A stretch of 64,000 nucleotides of DNA from Leptospira stimsonii. GTDB taxonomy: Bacteria > Spirochaetota > Leptospiria > Leptospirales > Leptospiraceae. Location: assembly GCF_003545875.1 (NCBI RefSeq), contig NZ_QHCS01000003.1, positions 62,001 through 126,000 on the forward strand, written 5' to 3'. The notes under the pieces were generated by a model. The model did no database searches. It saw only the letters and a program-made list of their open reading frames with translations, and was not told the DNA's origin. Positions 54,005 through 63,855 of this stretch are shown piece by piece. The translations under genes and the position numbers were made by a program. Numbering within the stretch: the stretch's first letter is position 1; each line of letters starts with the position of its first letter.

Positions 54005-54583
54005 ATGACCATAGAAAAAGAAAATTTGGACGATCTGGAATCAGGAAGAATTTTGAATGATTCTGACATGGAATGTCTCCGGGAAGCCTGTAGAAGCAAT
54101 CCGTTGCATTATACTTGGATACGAATTTTATTCTCTTTTGGATTGAGACCTGAGGAATTGATTTCTATTCGTGCGGAAGACGTCGACATTGAAAATGGAA
54201 TATTAAGAATTCGTGGTTTAAATGGGTTGGCGGAACGTTCCTTGATGATTCCGGGATGTTTATTAAAAGATTTTTACGGTTCTCTCAAAGGGAAATCGCC
54301 GGATGAATTCCTATTCTCAGGAAGAAAAGGGAAACTCCATCGAAGAACGATTCAAAAACTTCTTCAAAAGATAGAAAGTAAAACCGGAATTGAAATCACT
54401 TTCCCGATGATTCGAAGGACAATCGCAGTGAGAATGCATAAACATGGCATTTCTATCGCTTATATTTCGTTCTATCTCGGATATAAGACTCGAAGAGCGA
54501 CCTATAAATTGATTGGGAAAAGCGCAAAGGTCGAGCGGTTAAAAATATTTTCCATCGAGGAAATTATAGACATTGGAGCTTAA
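54005..54583 (+). CDS. Tyrosine recombinase-like protein, catalytic domain only, degenerate
   Basis: A 192-residue protein that corresponds to the C-terminal domain of phage-integrase-type recombinases. Arg48 in SFGLRPEELISI, the second Arg in PMIRRTIAVRMHKHG and a Tyr in ATYKLIG (Tyr167) are kept. The box II His is replaced (Pro or Met) and the LGH of box III is LGY. There is no N-terminal SAM-like core-binding domain. It may be inactive, or act with a partner. Strong AGGAGG precedes it; the flank is extremely A/T-rich, suggesting acquired DNA. Confidence 0.8.
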   Translation: MTIEKENLDDLESGRILNDSDMECLREACRSNPLHYTWIRILFSFGLRPEELISIRAEDVDIENGILRIRGLNGLAERSLMIPGCLLKDFYGSLKGKSPDEFLFSGRKGKLHRRTIQKLLQKIESKTGIEITFPMIRRTIAVRMHKHGISIAYISFYLGYKTRRATYKLIGKSAKVERLKIFSIEEIIDIGA

Positions 54584-54647
54584 AAATGAGTTGTAAACGC
54601 GTTCTGAAAGCTTAATTTAGTCCTAATTCTCCAAAAGGAAGCCATCT

Positions 54648-54983
54648 TTGGAAATCAAGACGAAAAAGATCGGTAAACATACTCTAGTTGCGCTGAATGG
54701 AAGGCTGGATATCGGACATTCAGACGAAGTCGAAGCGAAATTACTAGATGATGTTCAGTCCGGCCAGGGTGATATTTTGATAAACCTGGAAAATATTTCA
54801 TACATCTCCTCTTCGGGGATTCGTATCTTTGTAGGTATGGTCCGTGAACTGGAAAAGCAAGGAAGGAAGTTGAAACTCTGTTGTATCACTCCTCCCGTAA
54901 AAAAAGTTTTCGACGTGGTCGAACTGCTGGATCTGTTTGAAGTTTACGAAACAGAAAGCGCGGCTCTCGATTCACTAACCTAA
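54648..54983 (+). CDS. STAS-domain anti-sigma factor antagonist
   Basis: A 111-residue single STAS domain of the SpoIIAA/RsbV type. The N-terminal strand pattern is typical, and NISYISSSGIRIFVG (Ser54-56) is the site that partner kinases phosphorylate. Such proteins release sigma or other regulators from GHKL-type anti-sigma kinases. Start is TTG at 54648 behind AAAAGGAAG. It is a candidate partner for the stand-alone GHKL protein elsewhere in this window, though nothing links them directly. Confidence 0.9.
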   Translation: MEIKTKKIGKHTLVALNGRLDIGHSDEVEAKLLDDVQSGQGDILINLENISYISSSGIRIFVGMVRELEKQGRKLKLCCITPPVKKVFDVVELLDLFEVYETESAALDSLT

Positions 54984-55017
54984 AATCCGGGATTTTCCCG
55001 GATTTCCCTCGGGGTCT

Positions 55018-56520
55018 ATGTCCCGGAAATTTCTTTCTAACTTCATCTCACCTAACGCAGTCCCTCCGGCGCTGTTGTTTTTGATCGTCTTGGTTTTTGT
55101 TTGGATTCCACAAAACGATCGATTGGAATTTCCTCCGGTCTGGCCGGATGAAGTCCTTTTCTATTCCCCAGCTCAAGATTTTGCAAGTTTCGGAACTTTG
55201 AGAACGAACGTTTTAGAAGGTCTGATTCCGGGAATGGAAGAGATCACACTTTGGATGCCGCCGATCTATTTTCTTACCGGCGGATTTTGGATGCAATTCG
55301 TTTGGCCGGGCTTGGAAGGTTTGCGTCTTTTCACTTCTATAACTGCGGCGTTTTCCATTCTTATCTTCTACGGAATTTTAAAAAGAATCGGATTCTCTTC
55401 TTTTTCGGCGCTTTTCTCTTGTCTTCTCCTCGCGACAGATCTTCTTTTTTTAAGAGTGGGTTTGATGGCGAGAATGGAAGCTCTCTGCCTATTCTTTGCT
55501 TTAGGAAGTCTTTTCTTTCTTGTACGAAGCGCCTTGGAAGAATCTCCTGAAAAAGTAACTTGGATCGAAGGTGCCGGCGCCGGTGCTTTGCTCGGGTTTT
55601 CTTTTCTCTCTCATCCTTTCGGCGCAGTTTTTGGAATTCCTTGTCTCTATCTTCTTTGGAAAAGGAGTTCTCTATTTCAGCCTTTGTTTTGGTTGGGCGG
55701 AATACTACCGTTGATCGTATGGATCGTTTGGCTTTTTCCGAAATGGGATCTATTCCTATTTCAATTTGGGTTGCAGTTCGGAAGAAAGAAAGAACTCTTT
55801 TCCCTTTTTTCCATGATCACAAAGATCAAGATTCTCATCGGAGGATATGAGAATCCGGGAGTAAGAATTCTATTTTATATTTTTCTTTTGGCGGGAATTG
55901 GAATCAATCGAAGACTTTTGAAAGAGAAAAAAGAACGTTTCCTCTTCCTTTTTGTTTGGATTCTTGGGACGCTCGCATTTCTTTTTCTTTCCACGGAATT
56001 TTATTATGTGATGTATCTTACGATTCCGATTTCTGCGTTAGGCGGAATTCTTTTGGAGGATTCGGATCGAAAGAGAGTCGTCTATACCGGTTCCGGACTT
56101 TTATTCTGCAACTTACTCGTTCTTTTTCTTTCGTATCGAAAGGTGGGATTTGTGAATCCAGAATTCGATCTCGGGAAAAAATTTTCCGAAGAAATCGCTG
56201 AAGAACTGAAATATTCGAAGAAGGTTTACATACAAGCGATCCCAGATCCGTATTTTTATCTGAAGGAAAAATATCCGAATCAGCAAATCTTAGAATTCAT
56301 TCCGGGAGAATTGCCCGTGCCGCCGGAAATGTTTATCGGAACTCTCGATTCCATCGATACGTTTGTTTTTAGCGAAGGAACGAAACGAAACGAAACGATC
56401 GATTCTTATCTAAGGGAAAATTCCTCTTCCTTTTATAAGAAGAATGTTTCCGTATCTCCTTCCACCACTCGAAAACTGGTCCGAGCTCAGGCGGAGATCT
56501 ATCTTCGGAAAAAGAAATGA
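55018..56520 (+). CDS. GT-C family glycosyltransferase (PMT/ArnT-like)
   Basis: A 500-residue protein with about 11 membrane helices. The first loop holds FPPVWPDEVLFYSPAQDF, with the acidic WPDE typical of the PMT_2/ArnT group, and a later RVGLMARMEALCLFFALGS matches the family's Arg-Met-Glu block. It should move a sugar from a polyprenyl carrier outside the inner membrane. The gene overlaps the SGNH lipoprotein gene by 4 bp (ATGA), so the two are coupled. Confidence 0.85.
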   Translation: MSRKFLSNFISPNAVPPALLFLIVLVFVWIPQNDRLEFPPVWPDEVLFYSPAQDFASFGTLRTNVLEGLIPGMEEITLWMPPIYFLTGGFWMQFVWPGLEGLRLFTSITAAFSILIFYGILKRIGFSSFSALFSCLLLATDLLFLRVGLMARMEALCLFFALGSLFFLVRSALEESPEKVTWIEGAGAGALLGFSFLSHPFGAVFGIPCLYLLWKRSSLFQPLFWLGGILPLIVWIVWLFPKWDLFLFQFGLQFGRKKELFSLFSMITKIKILIGGYENPGVRILFYIFLLAGIGINRRLLKEKKERFLFLFVWILGTLAFLFLSTEFYYVMYLTIPISALGGILLEDSDRKRVVYTGSGLLFCNLLVLFLSYRKVGFVNPEFDLGKKFSEEIAEELKYSKKVYIQAIPDPYFYLKEKYPNQQILEFIPGELPVPPEMFIGTLDSIDTFVFSEGTKRNETIDSYLRENSSSFYKKNVSVSPSTTRKLVRAQAEIYLRKKK

Positions 56521-57167
56521 ATTCTTTTCGGATCCAAAAACTTCTCTTCGGAACGATTGCATTTGCTTTTTTCTTTCAAGCCTGCGTGGGAAAAGAATCG
56601 GACCGACAAGGTCTTTCGGCACTTTTACCTTTGATCGGTCCGCTCTTAAAAGTGGGAATCATCGGAGATTCCCTTTCTCAGAGATCGGACGGTTTCGGTT
56701 TGAGAGAAAAGTTGGGATCAAGATTTACCGTGACCGATTATTCCGTTTCGGGAAGGTCGGTGCCCGGTTGGAACGACGTGATCGGAACCGCCCTTACGGA
56801 ACAACAGGATCTTTTGATTTTAGAATTAGGGACGAACGACGTTTCCAGTTATCCAATCGATCAGTTTCCGGGAAATTACGAAATTCTTCTCCAGTCGATC
56901 CAAAAGGTGAGTAACGCGGCGATTCTCGTAACAATTTTGCCTCCGACGATTCAACCTGGTTATCGCGCCAATATTCTTCAGATCAATCCTTATCTAAGAA
57001 GCCTCGGTTCCAGCTATTTAACCGCAGACATGGAAACCGTTTTTCTTGAAACCGAAAAGACGATTCCCTTGTATCCTCAGATCGATCCGATTCATCCGAA
57101 TCCGGTCGGTTACGATCTAATGGGAACCGTGTATTCGGACGCTATTCGGAAGATTTATTTCAAGTAA
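56517..57167 (+). CDS. SGNH/GDSL hydrolase, lipoprotein
   Basis: A 216-residue esterase-type protein. The signal peptide ends in lipobox FQAC (Cys23). The SGNH blocks are all seen: IIGDSLSQRSDGF with the catalytic Ser, a Gly region near SVSGRSVPG, LELGTNDVS with the Asn, and DPIHPNPVGYDLM with Asp-x2-His. It is translationally coupled to the GT-C gene upstream; it may trim or deacetylate the glycan made there. Confidence 0.9.
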   Translation: MNSFRIQKLLFGTIAFAFFFQACVGKESDRQGLSALLPLIGPLLKVGIIGDSLSQRSDGFGLREKLGSRFTVTDYSVSGRSVPGWNDVIGTALTEQQDLLILELGTNDVSSYPIDQFPGNYEILLQSIQKVSNAAILVTILPPTIQPGYRANILQINPYLRSLGSSYLTADMETVFLETEKTIPLYPQIDPIHPNPVGYDLMGTVYSDAIRKIYFK

Positions 57168-57169
57168 AT

Positions 57170-58243
57170 TCAATCATTCTTATATTCACAATTCAGAATG
57201 AACGGATTGAATACTTGCGCCACATAGAGTCTTCCTTCGAACGGAATCGCCGTGCTTCCTGCCGAAATTAAATCGCCCGAAGTCGCGAAAATTTCATCGA
57301 ACTTTCCGTTCTGATTGATCCGAAATATCTGAGTCGGTGCAGGATAATCTTCGTTTAACATATGTCTTATGAATTTATACGTTGAAGGATGACCGACGAC
57401 GAAAATTCTTCCGTTGGAATCGAGTTCTAAATTATCCGTTCCGGAATCTAAAAAAATCGTTTCCGCCGGACCGAGAACCGGGTTTCCATCCTGTCTCTGA
57501 ATTGGAAAACGAAAGACGCTCCGATCTGCAAAGCCTGAACGATAGAGAAATTCTTTTCCTTGAGAATCCTTTACGTGGAGAATTCCGTTTCCATACGAAA
57601 GTGGATTGTTCAGGTTCGACCAAGATTTTCCGTCGTAGTAAGCGATATCGGCCCGTTTGAATCCGAAAAGATCGTCCCAGAGAAGGTAACGGAGAAAACT
57701 TCCCGCACCATGATCGTTCGAAACGTAGATTTCGTTTTCGCTAACGGCGTGGAGGTCGTTCGGACTCGTGATCAAAGGATCTGTGAGAGTTCCTACATGA
57801 GACCAATCTTTTCCCTTTCGTTCGAAAATTTCCACGGTATGTTTTTTATAAAGAGTAGGATGAGAAATCACATAAAGACGATAGCTCCCTTTCGTCTTGA
57901 GAAGGCTCATTCCGTGAGGTCGGAACTCCGGAGGAAATTGCACCGGAAGTTCTTTCGGAACCGAAGAATTTTTGAGATCGATCCAAAAGATCTTTCCCGT
58001 CTGATCGGAGATTCTTCTCTCGTGGCTTGAGACATAAAGAATCTTCTCTTCGGCGTCTAAGGCTAAATCTTCCGGACCCGGAAGTCCTTCGATTCGAACG
58101 CAAGCTGATCCGGAAGGCCCCAGCGACTTGACTTCCGCGCCGCAACGGAGAACGGCAAAGAGAGAAAGGATTAACGCAATTTTTCGAAAACCGGAGGAGT
58201 TCCCGCAAAGGAGGGCTTTTTTTAGCAGAAGAGACTGTTTCAT
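57170..58243 (-). CDS. Paraoxonase/SMP-30-like beta-propeller lipoprotein
   Basis: A 357-residue protein with signal peptide and spirochaete lipobox VLRC (Cys34). The propeller strands follow, with LPGPEDLALDAEEKILYVSS, PHGMSL, SPNDLHAVSENEIYVSNDHG and DNLELDSNGRIFVVGHP; the Glu, Asn and Asp in these blocks match the calcium site of arylesterase/paraoxonase proteins. It may be a lactonase or esterase. Convergent with the SGNH gene, 2 bp away. Confidence 0.85.
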   Translation of the reverse strand: MKQSLLLKKALLCGNSSGFRKIALILSLFAVLRCGAEVKSLGPSGSACVRIEGLPGPEDLALDAEEKILYVSSHERRISDQTGKIFWIDLKNSSVPKELPVQFPPEFRPHGMSLLKTKGSYRLYVISHPTLYKKHTVEIFERKGKDWSHVGTLTDPLITSPNDLHAVSENEIYVSNDHGAGSFLRYLLWDDLFGFKRADIAYYDGKSWSNLNNPLSYGNGILHVKDSQGKEFLYRSGFADRSVFRFPIQRQDGNPVLGPAETIFLDSGTDNLELDSNGRIFVVGHPSTYKFIRHMLNEDYPAPTQIFRINQNGKFDEIFATSGDLISAGSTAIPFEGRLYVAQVFNPFILNCEYKND

Positions 58244-58315
58244 ATCTTTTTACGGTCCATTTTTCGCGAAACTGCGGTGTCCTTCCCCAGAAGATGATTT
58301 CGATTTCAAGCTGGA

Positions 58316-58470
58316 TCGTCGGAGATACGACAGATTTCCGTAAAAATCGCGAGCCCCGCCCTGATTTAGGGTGGAGGGGTGGGAGGCGGAAAAAAAGGAG
58401 GAACTTTCCTTTATCACAAAACGGCTGGTTTTGCAAGCGGAAGTCAATCTTCTCCGGTAGGAACTCCTAT
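58316..58470. repeat. Dispersed intergenic repeat, copy B
   Basis: Relative of 49307-49465. Shares TTCCGTAAAA-TCGCG-GCCCCGCCC, GGGTGGAGG, an A-run, TTTTGCAAG and ends in GTAGGAACTCCTA (58457-58469). It lies in the promoter region of the second phasin-like gene. Confidence 0.7.
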
Positions 58471-58563
58471 ACCACAAATGGCCGTTTGAACTCCGTGTTT
58501 TAAATTTTTAAAAGGATTGCCGGAAACTTTGGAGAGAGGCAAGGAAAAAACGGAAAAAAATGT

Positions 58564-58596
58564 TTGCTATTTTTATGCACTGCACAAAAATAGCAA
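58564..58596. promoter_or_regulatory. 33-bp palindrome with TGC-N3-GCA core
   Basis: TTGCTATTTTT (58564-58574) is the exact inverse of AAAAATAGCAA (58586-58596). The 11-nt centre contains TGCACTGCA, continuing to TGCACTGCACAA (58576-58587), which fits the boxes at the other phasin-like gene. It lies 36 bp before the start codon. Confidence 0.75.
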
Positions 58597-58631
58597 TAGA
58601 GATCCTCTAAAATGAATTGAGGGGTTGCTGT

Positions 58632-58889
58632 ATGGAAAAGAACAAATTAAACGACATAATCAACGCAGGGATCGGCGCCGTTCAAACCTCCCGCGAGATT
58701 TTCGACAAACTAGTAGATGATTTAAACGATGGAAAGGAAAAGATCGAAGAAAGATTCGATCAGCTCAAAGCTCAAGGTGAAAAAGACATGAGCGAGAATG
58801 CACTCAAATTGAAAGTCAATCTTGCATGGGGATTGGTTCGGTTCGAAGAAATCCGAGACAACATTCTGAATCATTTCATTAAGAAATAA
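58632..58889 (+). CDS. Phasin-like protein (paralogue 2)
   Basis: An 85-residue helical, charged protein without signal peptide. MEKNKLNDIINAGIGAVQTS aligns with the N-terminus of paralogue 1 (32392-32775), and the rest keeps the amphipathic heptads of phasins. TTGAGGGG precedes the ATG; an in-frame ATG at 58617 would add five residues. A 33-bp palindrome with the shared operator core lies just upstream. Granule coating is inferred from family resemblance. Confidence 0.75.
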   Translation: MEKNKLNDIINAGIGAVQTSREIFDKLVDDLNDGKEKIEERFDQLKAQGEKDMSENALKLKVNLAWGLVRFEEIRDNILNHFIKK

Positions 58890-58895
58890 GTTTCT

Positions 58896-59777
<882 letters not shown>

Positions 59778-59838
59778 AAATAATACAGTAAGAATTTTGG
59801 AAAAGGCTCTTCTGTAAACTGAAAAAATGAGAAGACCT

Positions 59839-60321
59839 TCAGCAGAGAAAGTCCGGGCAAAGAAACCAGATGATTTGTCCGTCTAAAAATTTTTCTCTCG
59901 GAACGTTCACCGCCAACGCGGAACCAGGAGAAAAAAGAAAACTTTTACCAACGCCTCCTATTCCTAAAAGTTTTTCGGCAAAGATGGAAACATCCGGACT
60001 ATGGCCGACAATGAGAATCGTATCCGAGTTGGAAAAACTTTTGATCAAAGGACAAACCCGAGACATGTCTTGTCCCGCTTCTAAATCCTCTAAGGATTCC
60101 GTTTCTTGATCCGGATGAAGAATGTCCGTATAAATTTTCGCGGTCTGCGTGGTTCGGAGATAAGGACTGTGATAGATCTTTGTGACTTTAAATCCGACTT
60201 GAAAGAAACGCGCCATCTTCTGAACGTCGGAGGCTCCCTTGGACGTAAGAGGTCTGGATCGGTCTGTGCCGTCTGGAGAATTCGGTTCTGCTTCTCCATG
60301 TCTCGCAATGATTATCTTCAT
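59839..60321 (-). CDS. sixA: Phosphohistidine phosphatase SixA
   Basis: A 160-residue histidine-phosphatase family enzyme that removes phosphate from histidine in phosphotransfer proteins. The N-terminal IIIARHGEAE has the catalytic RHG at residues 7-9, and ILIVGHSPDVS carries the second active-site His. Length fits SixA. It is upstream of and in the same direction as tRNA-Pro, and divergent from the ABC exporter genes. Confidence 0.9.
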   Translation of the reverse strand: MKIIIARHGEAEPNSPDGTDRSRPLTSKGASDVQKMARFFQVGFKVTKIYHSPYLRTTQTAKIYTDILHPDQETESLEDLEAGQDMSRVCPLIKSFSNSDTILIVGHSPDVSIFAEKLLGIGGVGKSFLFSPGSALAVNVPREKFLDGQIIWFLCPDFLC

Positions 60322-60511
60322 GTTTTCAGAGGATTGAGCGGGAACGAATTCCCGAAAATCGCCGAGCCTTCTCTCGCTGGAACCTTCGTTTGCAAAAAAG
60401 GTCCAACCGTTCTATATTCCGGCTTCTATCGGGATTCTTTTAGAGAACGTAAAGGTTCTGGACCCCGTAGACCGGTTTGTTAGAAAAGGCTCTGATTCCA
60501 AGGAAAAGTGC

Positions 60512-61426
60512 ATGTCCGAATTTGCAATTGAAATCGATTCAATACAAAAAAAATACAAAGAACAAAACGCTCTCAAAGGAATCTCGTTCCGAGTCCCTAA
60601 GGGATCCGTCTTCGGACTTTTGGGTCCGAACGGAGCGGGAAAGACCAGCTTAGTACGGATCCTTATGGGATTCTCCAAACAAACATCGGGAAACTTTCAT
60701 TTATTTGGACTTCCGTTTTCACCAATCCTTCGCAAAAGAATCGGTTATCTTCCTGAAAAAGTTTCGATTCCGGGTTTTTTGACTGGCGAAGAATTTCTAA
60801 CGTTCAGTGGAAAGTTAGCAGGAATCCGCGGTTCCGAGATTCGAAAAAAGGCGAATGCTCTTTTGGAAAAAACAGGAATCGCGGACGCCGCTTCCAAAAA
60901 GGTTTCCGGTTATTCGAAAGGAATGTTACAGAGACTCGGGCTTGCCTCCGCTCTGATCGGAGATCCGGAACTTTTGATTTTGGACGAACCGGGTTCCGGA
61001 CTCGATCCGAAAGGTTATATCGACTTCCGAGAAACTCTCGTCGAAGAAAACAAAACCAAGGGTACAACCGTATTACTGAATTCTCATAGACTTTTGGAAG
61101 TCGAAAAAGTCTGTCACGAAATCGGAATTCTCAACTTAGGAACTCTCGCCGCAATCGGTCCTCTGGAATCCTTGAAGGAAGGGAAGAATCGAATTCTTGT
61201 AAAAGTGGAATCCGTTTCTCCGGAATTGGATTCTTATATCCGTAAAATTTCTTCCGAACAAAAGATTTCGGATAATCAGATCGAATTCCTTCCCTCGAAC
61301 GAAATCGATCTTAGAAAAATTCCCGCGGAACTCGTAGGACTGGGCGCGAACATTCTAAAATATGAAAGAATTACCGAATCCTTGGAAGAAGTTTTCTTAA
61401 GAGTTACGGGAGGAAATCATGAGTAA
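60512..61426 (+). CDS. ABC-2 type exporter, ATP-binding protein
   Basis: A 304-residue ATPase of an ABC-2 exporter. Walker A is GPNGAGKTSL, the signature is YSKGMLQRLG, and Walker B is LLILDEPGSGLDP. The C-terminal part of about 80 residues is the usual extension in drug/Na-type systems (CcmA family). Its stop overlaps the permease start by 8 bp, so the two are one unit. Substrate unknown. Confidence 0.92.
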   Translation: MSEFAIEIDSIQKKYKEQNALKGISFRVPKGSVFGLLGPNGAGKTSLVRILMGFSKQTSGNFHLFGLPFSPILRKRIGYLPEKVSIPGFLTGEEFLTFSGKLAGIRGSEIRKKANALLEKTGIADAASKKVSGYSKGMLQRLGLASALIGDPELLILDEPGSGLDPKGYIDFRETLVEENKTKGTTVLLNSHRLLEVEKVCHEIGILNLGTLAAIGPLESLKEGKNRILVKVESVSPELDSYIRKISSEQKISDNQIEFLPSNEIDLRKIPAELVGLGANILKYERITESLEEVFLRVTGGNHE

Positions 61427-62243
61427 TCTTTCCTGGATTCAAGATCAGATTCCAAAAGTGTTTTCTATCGCGTTTCTAACTCTCAGGGAAACACTTCGAA
61501 AAAGAATCGTATATTTCATTTTTATAATATCCGCTCTCTTTTTATTTTTCAATTTCAGTTGCAACATTCAAGTCGGCGGCGAGGATCAATCCGGGAATCC
61601 GAATTTTCAGATCTATATCGTATTTCTCTTTTTCGCCTTTTGGAATACGGTTCTCGCTCTGTTTCTTCCGGTTTCTCTTTTGGGAGAAGAATTGGAAAAC
61701 AAAACCTATCTTCCGATTCTATCCAGACCGATTTCTTCTTTAACGTATCTCATTGGAAAATCCTTCGGCGTTTTTATTCTCATTTTGGCGAACGCAATTT
61801 TTCTCATCGGAACGTATCTTGTTAAACAGCAGTTATCCGGAGGAATTTTTTCCTGGGATCTTTTGAAAGCTTGTATCACGATGTTTCCGATTTTTTACTT
61901 TTTGATCGTTTTCGGATTTTTACTCGTTTTATCTTTTGGGAAGAATGCGGCCTTTTTCGGCGGCTTGGCTGTTCTGATTTTTTCCACCTTTTTAGATCTG
62001 TTTATCTATGAGCAGGCCGCGGCGAGTTTGGTACAAACCACGGATTTGAAAAAGCAGATTCTCGAAGTGATCTATTGGATTCTTCCTCAGGAAGGAACGA
62101 TTTTTTTCTTTTCGAGTTCTCTTCTTGCAAAGAGTCTTTCCCAGGTTCATTATTATGGGGAATACTCCTTGGCTCAGATTACTCTCTGGATTCTTCTCTC
62201 TTTGGGACTTGGAAAAGTTGTTCTGGACAGGAAAGAACTTTGA
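61419..62243 (+). CDS. ABC-2 type exporter, permease
   Basis: A 274-residue membrane protein with about six helices, in the ABC-2 family layout (first helix RIVYFIFIISALFLFF, then an extracytoplasmic stretch, then four to five helices). TYLPILSRPISSLTYLIGKS is the cytoplasmic block that contacts the ATPase. It is coupled to the ATPase gene by an 8-bp overlap. Confidence 0.9.
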   Translation: MSNLSWIQDQIPKVFSIAFLTLRETLRKRIVYFIFIISALFLFFNFSCNIQVGGEDQSGNPNFQIYIVFLFFAFWNTVLALFLPVSLLGEELENKTYLPILSRPISSLTYLIGKSFGVFILILANAIFLIGTYLVKQQLSGGIFSWDLLKACITMFPIFYFLIVFGFLLVLSFGKNAAFFGGLAVLIFSTFLDLFIYEQAAASLVQTTDLKKQILEVIYWILPQEGTIFFFSSSLLAKSLSQVHYYGEYSLAQITLWILLSLGLGKVVLDRKEL

Positions 62244-62334
62244 ACAAAAAGTACCGATTGACAATTCTCTAAAGAGTCATAATTCTACCTTGGGTTGACG
62301 TTTTGTCGACTCGATTGGATTTTGGAAATCGGTA

Positions 62335-63855
62335 ATGAAGATTCAATGGTATCACTATGAAAAGGAAGGTTATTATCTTTCCGTTAAGAATCTCAACGTT
62401 CCAATCGAATCGCTCAATCCTCTTTATCTCAGAATCACACATCTCAACCGAAACATAGATAAGATCATTAGTTTTCTTCTGGATCGTTATCTTCAATATC
62501 TGGACATTACTTCTCTCCGGGAATGTATCTTTTCCATTTTAAGGGAAACGATCATGAACGCCGTAAAAGCGAATCAGAAGAGGGTGATCTTTCAGGAAGC
62601 CGGTCTGGATATCAACGATCCGAAACAATACTCGATCGGAATGGAAAAGTTCAAATCGGAACTCATTTCTAAAAAAGATCTTTATACCGATCTTTTGGAA
62701 GAGAAGGGTTTACACGTTTTGATTACGTTCGGATTTAATCAGAATAGTTTTTTATTAAAAGTCGCCAACAACGTAAGTATTCTTCCCGAAGAGGATCAAA
62801 GAGTTCAGGAAAGAATTTCTAAAGCGCACACATACAACGATCTTTCCGAAGTTTTTGAAAATCACGGAGACGAATCCGAAGGCGCCGGGCTTGGTCTCGC
62901 GATGTCCTTGTTAATGTTGAAAAACGAAGGGATCGAAGGGGATTCTTATCGAATCAAATCGGAAGAAGGCGTCACTTCCGCTTATATCAAGATTCCTTTC
63001 GGTTTTAAAAAGCGAAATATAAACCTTCAGAAAACTGGGGAAATTCTTTCCGAAGTCGATACACTTCCCACGTTTCCGGATAATATCAATCAGATCATGA
63101 GTCTGATTAACAAACCGGATTCTTCGATTCAGAGTATTACGGAACTCGTAGCGAGAGACGTTTCTCTTTCCACGAACATTCTGAAACTTGCAAACTCAGC
63201 GTCCTTCAGTCAAAGAGCGCGGGTTGAAAACTTGGAAGACTCGATCAAGGTGATCGGTTTGTCCGAGTTGAACAACATTCTTCTGAGTTTAGGAACCAAA
63301 AAAATCCTGGAAGAGCGTTATAAAGAATTCGAAGCGATCTGGGAAAGGTCGAGCCTGTCGGCATTTATCTGTAGAAGACTCGGTGAAAGAATGGAATGGA
63401 AAAAACAAACCATTACCGTTTTGGTTTGTGCCGCGCTCCTTCACGACGTTGGACGGGTGATTCTTCTTTCGCTCGAGCCGGAGATCTCATCGAAAATTAC
63501 GGAATTATTGGGGAACAGATCCTTTCCCTCTCCGTTGACTTTGGAAGAAGCCGCATTAGGAATTTCGCATACAACCTTAGGCGGAATGATTTGCGAAAAG
63601 TGGAATTTTTCGGATACGATTCGCGTTTCCGCTGAGATGCATCACCGGCCGCTTCTGGTTAAAAAAGAATTTCAGGATCCCGTTTTTACGATTTATCTTT
63701 CCGATATGATCATCGATACTTCGCAAGGTCTTGCGGATTATTCTTTGATTCAGACTTCGGTTCTTCAGCATTTCGGGTTTAAAAAAGAGGAAGAATTCTC
63801 CGAATTTACGAAGAGAATTTTACAGGAATATAAGGATTTTAATAAGAAGTCCTAA
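62335..63855 (+). CDS. GHKL (HATPase)-like domain fused to an HDOD domain
   Basis: A 506-residue cytoplasmic signalling protein. About residues 30-215 match the stand-alone GHKL-like protein at 8288-9019 (SILRETIMNAVKANQKRVIF; DESEGAGLGLAMSLLML). A linker leads to an HDOD domain at about 235-440 (LPTFPDNINQIMSLINKPD; ILKLANSASFSQRARV; ALLHDVGRVILLSLE; EMHHRP). HDOD domains serve in chemotaxis and c-di-GMP-type signalling, often as scaffolds. The combination is unusual. Its stop overlaps the partial gene on the other strand. Confidence 0.88.
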   Translation: MKIQWYHYEKEGYYLSVKNLNVPIESLNPLYLRITHLNRNIDKIISFLLDRYLQYLDITSLRECIFSILRETIMNAVKANQKRVIFQEAGLDINDPKQYSIGMEKFKSELISKKDLYTDLLEEKGLHVLITFGFNQNSFLLKVANNVSILPEEDQRVQERISKAHTYNDLSEVFENHGDESEGAGLGLAMSLLMLKNEGIEGDSYRIKSEEGVTSAYIKIPFGFKKRNINLQKTGEILSEVDTLPTFPDNINQIMSLINKPDSSIQSITELVARDVSLSTNILKLANSASFSQRARVENLEDSIKVIGLSELNNILLSLGTKKILEERYKEFEAIWERSSLSAFICRRLGERMEWKKQTITVLVCAALLHDVGRVILLSLEPEISSKITELLGNRSFPSPLTLEEAALGISHTTLGGMICEKWNFSDTIRVSAEMHHRPLLVKKEFQDPVFTIYLSDMIIDTSQGLADYSLIQTSVLQHFGFKKEEEFSEFTKRILQEYKDFNKKS

